Assembly: GCA_964614345.1 (NCBI GenBank)
Contig: CAZTLP010000001.1
Span: 1 to 64,000, forward strand
Direction: 5' to 3'
Length of the DNA stretch: 64,000 nt
From: AEGEAN-183 sp964614345
GTDB lineage: Bacteria; Pseudomonadota; Gammaproteobacteria; Magnimaribacterales; Magnimaribacteraceae
Shown: positions 58,758 to 64,000 of the stretch, in pieces
How the letters are laid out: each line of letters begins with the position of its first letter
How positions within the stretch are numbered: position 1 is the stretch's first letter
Position numbers and translations under genes: made by a program
The notes under the pieces: generated by a model
The model's input: only the letters and a program-made list of their open reading frames with translations
What the model was told of the DNA's origin: nothing
Databases searched by the model: none

Positions 58758-59615
58758 TTAATTAAGTCCAGTCAACTCCAAACTGATTTTCCAAAGTTTT
58801 TCTGCGTCTTCTGTACTTTTGGCTCCTTCTGTTAACCCAGCCTTTTTGCAGTCTATAAAATACTCCCCCGAGGTACTTGAAACTTCTTCAGAACTACATA
58901 AATAGATTGAAGTTTCTGCGCCTTTGTCGCTTGGTTTAGCAAATAATGGAGAAATCCATCTTATTAGATTTGCAAATAAAGCAAAATTCTCATTTTGTGC
59001 TCCTATCGAAGTTGATACAAAGCCCGGATGTAAACAGTTAGTTGTTAATCCTTTTTCTTTATATAGCGAGGAAAGTCTCTTAGTAAAAAGAATGTTTGCT
59101 AACTTTGACTGGCCGTAGGCCACAAACATCTTAAATTTTTTTTCTGATTGGAGATCATCGAAATTCATTGATTTAAGGAAGCGGTGCGCATCAGAAGAGA
59201 CATTAACTACTCGTTTAAGATCACTTTCTAAAATCTGTTCAATTAATAAATTAGTTAATAGAAAGTATGCCAGGTGATTCACTGCAAAAACTTCTTCCAA
59301 TCCATCTTCAGTTAACCTTCTTTCAGTATTCATAATGCCTGCGTTGTTCAACAGTACATCTATAGGTTTATTTAAAGACTTATATTCTTCAGCGGCTTTT
59401 TCTATCTGTTTAAAGGAAGAGAGGTCAGCAATAATTGAATGGGCTGATTTACCCGATTCCCTTTCAATTTCTTTTTTTAACTCTTCAGCTTTTTGTGGGT
59501 TTCTTGCAATAAAAAATATGTTTGCTCCCATCTCACTTAAAGCTAATGCTGTTGATCTACCTATTCCGCTAGTAGCACCTGTAATTAAACAATTCTTTCC
59601 TTTTACTAAACTCAT
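58758..59615 (-). CDS. Short-chain dehydrogenase (retinol-dehydrogenase-like)
   Basis: A 285-residue SDR with the cofactor motif TGATSGIGRS, NNAGIM, the catalytic Ser in NVSSDAH and YGQSK (Tyr and Lys). The long loop after the Ser strand and the HPGFVST motif fit the retinol dehydrogenase/WW-domain-oxidoreductase-like subgroup. It probably oxidises or reduces an alcohol or aldehyde using NADP. Substrate unknown; a retinoid or other lipid is possible given the carotenoid oxygenase at 17.3 kb. That link is speculation. Confidence 0.82.
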   Translation of the reverse strand: MSLVKGKNCLITGATSGIGRSTALALSEMGANIFFIARNPQKAEELKKEIERESGKSAHSIIADLSSFKQIEKAAEEYKSLNKPIDVLLNNAGIMNTERRLTEDGLEEVFAVNHLAYFLLTNLLIEQILESDLKRVVNVSSDAHRFLKSMNFDDLQSEKKFKMFVAYGQSKLANILFTKRLSSLYKEKGLTTNCLHPGFVSTSIGAQNENFALFANLIRWISPLFAKPSDKGAETSIYLCSSEEVSSTSGEYFIDCKKAGLTEGAKSTEDAEKLWKISLELTGLN

Positions 59616-59634
59616 TTAAATCCTTGTTATTAAA

Positions 59635-60570
59635 TTAATTATTTTTTCTAATTCCTCTTCCAATCTTTAATCCTTCCCAGATAACTAGATTATTCTGTGC
59701 TTGTATAAAAGAGTACTCGGCAATAACTTTATTATCTCTTTCTTTGACTTCAAGTTTTAAGAAACCGGGTGTTTCTACATTAAATTTCCCTTCTGGCCAT
59801 TCCTCTGGCGAGCCCCCTGGAAGGCTGCCTGTACCGGAAATAAGCTGTTTTGTTCCCCTTCTTTCTCCTTCATCAGCGAGTACATGATTGTGTCCTGTTA
59901 TATAAAGATCAAAGGTACCAAATATATCCGATTCCAGAAATCTTGACAGTTGAGGAGTTGCCTTCTTTCTATCTCCTGAACTAAATAGTGGATGATGTGC
60001 AACAGCTATAGATAGTTCACATGAGGAAGTCATGTCTTCTTTTATTGTCGCTAACCAGCTTTTTTGTTCTCTTCTTTTGTAAAAGAGATAAAGCTTGTCA
60101 AAAACAGTAGTGTCTAAAGAAAAAATACACAATTTACCGTACCTATTTGAATAATAATTATTTGGATACACTATAAGCGGATTGTTTTTTGCTATTTCTA
60201 GATAAGATTTCGGTTCTTTCTTGTAGTCATGATTTCCCAAGGTAAGGAAGAAAGGGATTTCCTTATCAAACACTTCCTTAAAAGGCTGTAAGAAATTTGT
60301 TATAAATCGTGGATCATCTTTAGTTGATATTCCATCTGGATAAATAATATCTCCAGTATGCCAAATGGCATTACATTTCGAATCTGCAAGCGCATTAGCT
60401 ACTTGTTTTTGTATTTCATTAACATGACCTGTATCCCCTACAAAACAAAAAATCGAATCCTGAGTAACTTTAGTCTCTTCTGAAAAAACAGGTAAAGTTA
60501 TTACAAATAATAAGAGTATCTGGACTATAAGAAATTTATTTTTAAGTCTTATATCTAAATATCTTTTCAT
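59635..60570 (-). CDS. Exported metallophosphoesterase (purple acid phosphatase-like)
   Basis: A 311-residue calcineurin-fold phosphoesterase. Metal-site blocks in order are FVGDTGH, WHTGDIIYPDG, LTLGNHDY, AVAHHPLFSSG and YITGHNHVL, giving the D-GD-GNHD-H-GHxH pattern. A hydrophobic N-terminal segment (about residues 12-28) points to export. It would hydrolyse phosphate mono- or diesters in the periplasm. It lies between the SDR and tsaE on the same strand. Confidence 0.85.
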   Translation of the reverse strand: MKRYLDIRLKNKFLIVQILLLFVITLPVFSEETKVTQDSIFCFVGDTGHVNEIQKQVANALADSKCNAIWHTGDIIYPDGISTKDDPRFITNFLQPFKEVFDKEIPFFLTLGNHDYKKEPKSYLEIAKNNPLIVYPNNYYSNRYGKLCIFSLDTTVFDKLYLFYKRREQKSWLATIKEDMTSSCELSIAVAHHPLFSSGDRKKATPQLSRFLESDIFGTFDLYITGHNHVLADEGERRGTKQLISGTGSLPGGSPEEWPEGKFNVETPGFLKLEVKERDNKVIAEYSFIQAQNNLVIWEGLKIGRGIRKNN

Positions 60571-60578
60571 TTTTTTTA

Positions 60579-61043
60579 TTAAAGTTTTATAGAAACATTC
60601 GATTTAATTTCCAGACTTCGCTGATCTTCTTTTTTTTCTGAATGATTAATGATTATCTGTATGTCAGGATTAGGTAAAAAAGAAGCCATCTTTTCTGGCC
60701 ATTCTATTATGGATATGGAGTTGTTAGTATCTAGATATTCTTGGATTCCAACGTTGCTTAATTCCTTTTGATGAGAAATTTGATAGAAGTCAAAATGAAA
60801 AACTACTAAGTTTGAGAATTCATAAGTTTCTACAAGATTATAAGTGGGGCTCTTTACTACATCTTTATGCCCCAAGCCTTTAAGGAATCCTTTGCATAAG
60901 GTGGTTTTACCAGCACCCAGTTCTCCAATGAGAAATATTAAAACAGGGTATGAATCACTTTTTTTTAAAATCGAATTTGAAATTTTCTTCCCAATGTCTT
61001 CGGTTTCTAGATTTCCGTTAGAAATCAAAGTAGATGAATTCAT
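60579..61043 (-). CDS. tsaE: tRNA threonylcarbamoyladenosine synthesis protein TsaE
   Basis: A 154-residue P-loop ATPase needed, with TsaB/TsaC/TsaD, for t6A37 in tRNA. It has the Walker A IGELGAGKTTLCKGFLKGLG, SPTYNLVETY, FHFDFYQI and a final IIEWPEKM. The start is 3 bases after the nnrD/nnrE stop. tsaE next to the NAD(P)HX repair gene is conserved in many Gammaproteobacteria (yjeE-yjeF). Confidence 0.94.
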   Translation of the reverse strand: MNSSTLISNGNLETEDIGKKISNSILKKSDSYPVLIFLIGELGAGKTTLCKGFLKGLGHKDVVKSPTYNLVETYEFSNLVVFHFDFYQISHQKELSNVGIQEYLDTNNSISIIEWPEKMASFLPNPDIQIIINHSEKKEDQRSLEIKSNVSIKL

Positions 61044-61046
61044 TTT

Positions 61047-62555
61047 TTATCTGAGAAAATATCTAATATTACGAATTACATCAGTAGGAGTGATGGTCAT
61101 GCCCAGTTCTAGGGATCCTATATCTGCAGCTTTTGAATGCAGGTCAACAGCTGTTTCAGTGGCTTCAACTAAACTGAGGCCTTGAGATATAAAGCTACCT
61201 ATTAAGCCAGCCAATACATCTCCCATTCCTCCTTTTGCCATACCAGCATTTCCTGCACCACATACACCTATTTCCTGTTCACCGCCTTTTTTATAACAAA
61301 CCAAAGAACCAGAGCCCTTAAGGACACAGACAGACCCAAGTTTCTTTTCCAATCCAATTACCGATTTAAATCGGTCCTTTTGGATTTCAGATACTTCTTT
61401 ATTAAGCAATCTAGCTGCTTCTCCAGGATGGGGTGTTGAAACCATTTTTTTAGGGTTACCTGTTTTAAATTTAACTTTTGAAAGAAGGTTTAACCCATCG
61501 GCATCTACTACTACCGGTAAATCCCTGCTTTTTGCCTCCATAAATGTTCTTTGCAACATTTGTTCTGACCAAGCTGACTGACCTAATCCGGGTCCTATCA
61601 CTACCACCGTAGATTTTGTTAAAAGGTCTTCTATATCTTGACCCGATTCTATTCCATTAACCATTAATTCTGGACAAGAAGACAGTGCAGCTTCGACATG
61701 AAGAGTTCTGGTAGCCAAACTTACTAGACCTGAACCAGAGAAAACGGCTGCTTTTGATGCCAAAATCGCCGCTCCTCCAAAACCTTTGTCACCTCCTATA
61801 ATTAATACATGTCCAAAATCACCTTTGTGCGCATCTCCTTTTCTATTTTTTAGCTTAGGAAGACTTTTTTCCATATCTAAAAGATGACAATGGGTTTTAA
61901 TTTGATTTTTAGTTGATGAAGAAATTCCTAGGTCATCAAACACAACGTTTCCACAAGCAGTCCTACCTATGGAAGTAAAGCAACCCCTTTTTCTGCCAAT
62001 GAATGTTGCTGTTACATCAGCTTGAATATGTTCACCTAGTCCGATGCCTGTGTTTGAGCAAATGCCTGATGGTATATCGACTGAAAGTATAGGAGTATTT
62101 TTTGATTTTTTATTAATTTCTACTATCAGCTTAGATACCGCACTCCTTACAGTTCCTTTGATACCTGTTCCCAAAAGGGCGTCTACAATAACTGAATCTC
62201 TCATAGATTTATTTTTAAAACTTTTAATAGAAATTTTCTTAACTTTTGAAGTTGTAGCTAACTCAAAGGCCTTTCTTGAAGCTCCAGAAATTTTATTGGA
62301 GGGTGATGCTTGAATTATGAATGCCTCCATTCCTATTTCTTTAGCTAGATGGGCTATTAAATAACCATCCCCCGCATTATTTCCACTACCGCAAAATACA
62401 AATACTTTTTTAGTATTAGGCCAGTTGTTTAGTAGCACATTAAAAGAGAATTCGGAAGCTCTTTGCATTAAGGTGAAAGCAGGAATTTTCTGTTTTCTTA
62501 TAGCTAGGCTATCAAGCTTTTTAGTTTCTTGAGATGTGTATAGATTTATAGTCAT
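61047..62555 (-). CDS. Bifunctional NAD(P)H-hydrate repair enzyme (epimerase + dehydratase)
   Basis: A 502-residue YjeF-type fusion. The N-terminal epimerase (NnrE) has VFCGSGNNAGDGYLIAHLA and a SVDIPSGICSNTG segment. The C-terminal ribokinase-like dehydratase (NnrD) has GDFGHVLIIGGDKGFGGAAILA, VIGPGLGQS, VVDADGLNLL, PHPGEAARLL, LKGSGSLV and GNAGMAKGGMGDVLAGLIG. It repairs the damaged cofactors NADHX and NADPHX. It is followed 3 bases later by tsaE. Confidence 0.94.
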   Translation of the reverse strand: MTINLYTSQETKKLDSLAIRKQKIPAFTLMQRASEFSFNVLLNNWPNTKKVFVFCGSGNNAGDGYLIAHLAKEIGMEAFIIQASPSNKISGASRKAFELATTSKVKKISIKSFKNKSMRDSVIVDALLGTGIKGTVRSAVSKLIVEINKKSKNTPILSVDIPSGICSNTGIGLGEHIQADVTATFIGRKRGCFTSIGRTACGNVVFDDLGISSSTKNQIKTHCHLLDMEKSLPKLKNRKGDAHKGDFGHVLIIGGDKGFGGAAILASKAAVFSGSGLVSLATRTLHVEAALSSCPELMVNGIESGQDIEDLLTKSTVVVIGPGLGQSAWSEQMLQRTFMEAKSRDLPVVVDADGLNLLSKVKFKTGNPKKMVSTPHPGEAARLLNKEVSEIQKDRFKSVIGLEKKLGSVCVLKGSGSLVCYKKGGEQEIGVCGAGNAGMAKGGMGDVLAGLIGSFISQGLSLVEATETAVDLHSKAADIGSLELGMTITPTDVIRNIRYFLR

Positions 62556-62644
62556 CTTTTTGTTACCTAATTATAGCCTCTACAAACTTTCTCTAATAAA
62601 CTGCTTTGACTTTAATAGCTATTTATTAGACTAATTTTTATTTT

Positions 62645-63658
62645 ATGAGTGATTTTATAGTCAAATTAGAACCTGAGGATGAGTTTAACCACATTCCTGA
62701 TTCCTCGAGTAATTACAATGAAAGTATGTATTTCAATGTTTTTGACCATGAGAAAAAAATGGGTGGGTGGTTTAGATTGGGTAATAGGCCTAACGAAGGT
62801 TATGCGGAAATGACTTGTTGTCTTTACCTTCCAGATGGAAGAGTTGGTTTCATGTTTGGTAGACCAAGAATAAAGAATAATGATGAATTTAATGCTGGCG
62901 GAATGGTTTTTAAGGTTTTGGAACCCTTTAAGAAATTAACTATCTCATATAGTGGAAAAATCCTGTTGCTAAAAGATCCAAAGCAAATGGTAGATCCAAG
63001 CAAGGCCTTTAAATCCAATCCAACTGTAAATTGTGATTTACAGGTAGAAATTCTAGGTATTTCACCAATGTTTGGTGGAGAAACAGTAAGAAAAGATGGA
63101 GCTTCTTTGAATATAGATCCCGAGAAGAGTTTTTCTAAAGCTCATTATGAGCAACACACCTCAGGAAAAGGATCAATTAAAGTTGGAGATGAAGAATGGA
63201 AAATTCAAGGTTATGGATTGAGAGATAAGAGTTGGGGACCCAGATATTGGCAAGCAATAGAGTGGTACAGATGGTTAACTATTAATATAAGTAAAGACAT
63301 AGGCTTCATGTTGAGTATTGTTCATCAGGGAGAAGGTAAGGAACGTAGGGGTGGCTTAGTCCTAAATAACGGGGCATATGAGACCATAAAAGATTGTTCT
63401 ATAGAAAGTGAGTACGACGAAGATTATTACCAAAAGAACCTTAAAGCCTGGGCTAAAACAGATAAAGAAGAATATGAAATAGAGGGAAGGGTTCTGTCTC
63501 TTATCCCCTTAAGAAATAAAAGAGAAGATCCTGAAGGAAAAATGTTAACGACTAGAATAGCTGAAGGTATGACGGAATATAGTTATAAAGGGCAAGTTGG
63601 ATATGGAATGTCTGAGTATTTAGATCAGATCATTAAAGACAAGCCTTTAGGACCTTAA
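62645..63658 (+). CDS. DUF7065/DUF7064-like (CrtC/lipocalin-type) protein
   Basis: A 337-residue soluble protein without a signal. The pattern DEFNHIPDSSSNYNESMYFNVFD, GGWFRLGNRPNEGYAEMT, a central HYEQHTSGKGSI and GYGLRDKSWGPRYWQ fits the two-domain beta-barrel family related to CrtC-type carotenoid hydratases and AttH-like lipocalins. These are often found near aromatic or lipid catabolic genes. I am confident about the family type but not its function. It is followed after 3 bases by a luciferase-like monooxygenase. Confidence 0.6.
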   Translation: MSDFIVKLEPEDEFNHIPDSSSNYNESMYFNVFDHEKKMGGWFRLGNRPNEGYAEMTCCLYLPDGRVGFMFGRPRIKNNDEFNAGGMVFKVLEPFKKLTISYSGKILLLKDPKQMVDPSKAFKSNPTVNCDLQVEILGISPMFGGETVRKDGASLNIDPEKSFSKAHYEQHTSGKGSIKVGDEEWKIQGYGLRDKSWGPRYWQAIEWYRWLTINISKDIGFMLSIVHQGEGKERRGGLVLNNGAYETIKDCSIESEYDEDYYQKNLKAWAKTDKEEYEIEGRVLSLIPLRNKREDPEGKMLTTRIAEGMTEYSYKGQVGYGMSEYLDQIIKDKPLGP

Positions 63659-63661
63659 ACA

Positions 63662-64000
63662 GTGAAAATAAGTGCAGTTGATCAGTCTCCTATTTTTTCA
63701 AACTCAGATGCAAACTCTGCAATTAGAGAAACAATAGAGCTAGCTAAATTCTGTGATTCCATTGGAATGCATAGATTTTGGGTAGCTGAGCATCATGGCT
63801 CTGATTCTTTTGCAGGGTGTTCTCCTGAAATATTTATCCCTTCTTTAGCAAATGAAACAAGTTCAATTCGCATAGGTTCTGGTGGAGTTATGTTAATGCA
63901 TTACAGCCCTTATAAAGTAGCAGAGAATTTCAGGCTTTTAGAATCTTTATATCCTGGAAGAATAGATCTAGGTTTGGGGAGGGCACCAGGAAGCAATCCC
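63662..64000 (+). CDS. LLM-class flavin-dependent oxidoreductase, 3' partial
   Basis: A frame starting at GTG (63662) and open to the end of the window (113 residues). It carries SAVDQSPIFSNSD, the luciferase-like FWVAEHHGSDSFAGCSPE, RIGSGGVMLMHYSPYKVAENF and LYPGRIDLGLGRAPGSNP, which place it in the luciferase-like monooxygenase group (YhbW/MsnO8-like subgroup). It would use reduced FMN to oxidise an unknown compound. It follows the DUF7065-like gene after 3 bases, so the two share a transcript. Confidence 0.9.
   Translation, partial: MKISAVDQSPIFSNSDANSAIRETIELAKFCDSIGMHRFWVAEHHGSDSFAGCSPEIFIPSLANETSSIRIGSGGVMLMHYSPYKVAENFRLLESLYPGRIDLGLGRAPGSNP

Overview
The window is a stretch of a compact, low-GC chromosome (mostly in the mid to upper 30s % GC by eye) with very short intergenic gaps and many overlapping start and stop codons. 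Several gene orders are typical of Gammaproteobacteria: miaB-ybeZ-ybeY-corC-lnt, lptM-lysA-dapF-DUF484-xerC-yigB, zapA-6S RNA-5-formyl-THF cyclo-ligase divergent from pepP-ubiH, ubiE-ubiB, and tatABC. Together with Baeyer-Villiger, carotenoid-cleaving and other lipid or aromatic oxidation genes, this suggests a streamlined marine gammaproteobacterium, possibly SAR86-like. That placement is inference from gene content and has not been tested by phylogeny.

Layout. 1-3300 is an accessory zone. It holds a 5'-cut SnoaL-like gene of about 51% GC, then AT-rich genes (lipoprotein, exported amine oxidase, DUF2306 membrane protein, 48-residue membrane peptide). Three copies of a short repeat in this zone each sit 18-25 bases before a start codon. 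3361-7366 is a catabolic block (Baeyer-Villiger monooxygenase overlapping an SRPBCC gene, Sel1 protein, quinone oxidoreductase). 7426-15884 is housekeeping (gshA, pckA, dsbB, polA, engB, cytochrome c4, dsbA). 15893-23121 is a second catabolic block: CitE-like lyase, MaoC hydratase, carotenoid oxygenase, acyl-CoA synthetase, nitroreductase, DUF1330 and an amidohydrolase. 23208-32874 has tRNA-Arg(CCG), cytochrome c5, the yigB-xerC-DUF484-dapF-lysA-lptM-argH-metF-ahcY-metK run, and a 100-N assembly gap that cuts dapF and lysA.

33004-37683 carries carbon metabolism (tkt, pgk, class I fba) and dtd. 37691-42115 carries tatCBA, ubiB, ubiE and a DUF6279 lipoprotein. 42157-49467 carries orn, DUF1820, miaB to lnt, an L,D-transpeptidase and a lipobox-bearing glutathione peroxidase. 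49515-56440 carries rpiA, ilvA, 5-formyl-THF cyclo-ligase, 6S RNA, zapA, a TIGR02449 coiled coil, pepP, ubiH and rpmG-rpmB-rpmE. 56540-64000 carries priA, a short-chain dehydrogenase, a metallophosphoesterase, tsaE, nnrD/nnrE, a DUF7064/7065-like protein and the start of a luciferase-like monooxygenase.

Functional links. The sulfur and one-carbon run metK-ahcY-metF forms an S-adenosylmethionine regeneration unit next to arginine and lysine biosynthesis. lnt lies among several predicted lipoproteins (lptM, DUF6279, L,D-transpeptidase, glutathione peroxidase). I found no CRISPR array, insertion sequence, prophage or rRNA. The least explained parts are the repeat-bearing accessory zone at the left end and the 15.9-23.1 kb catabolic block.
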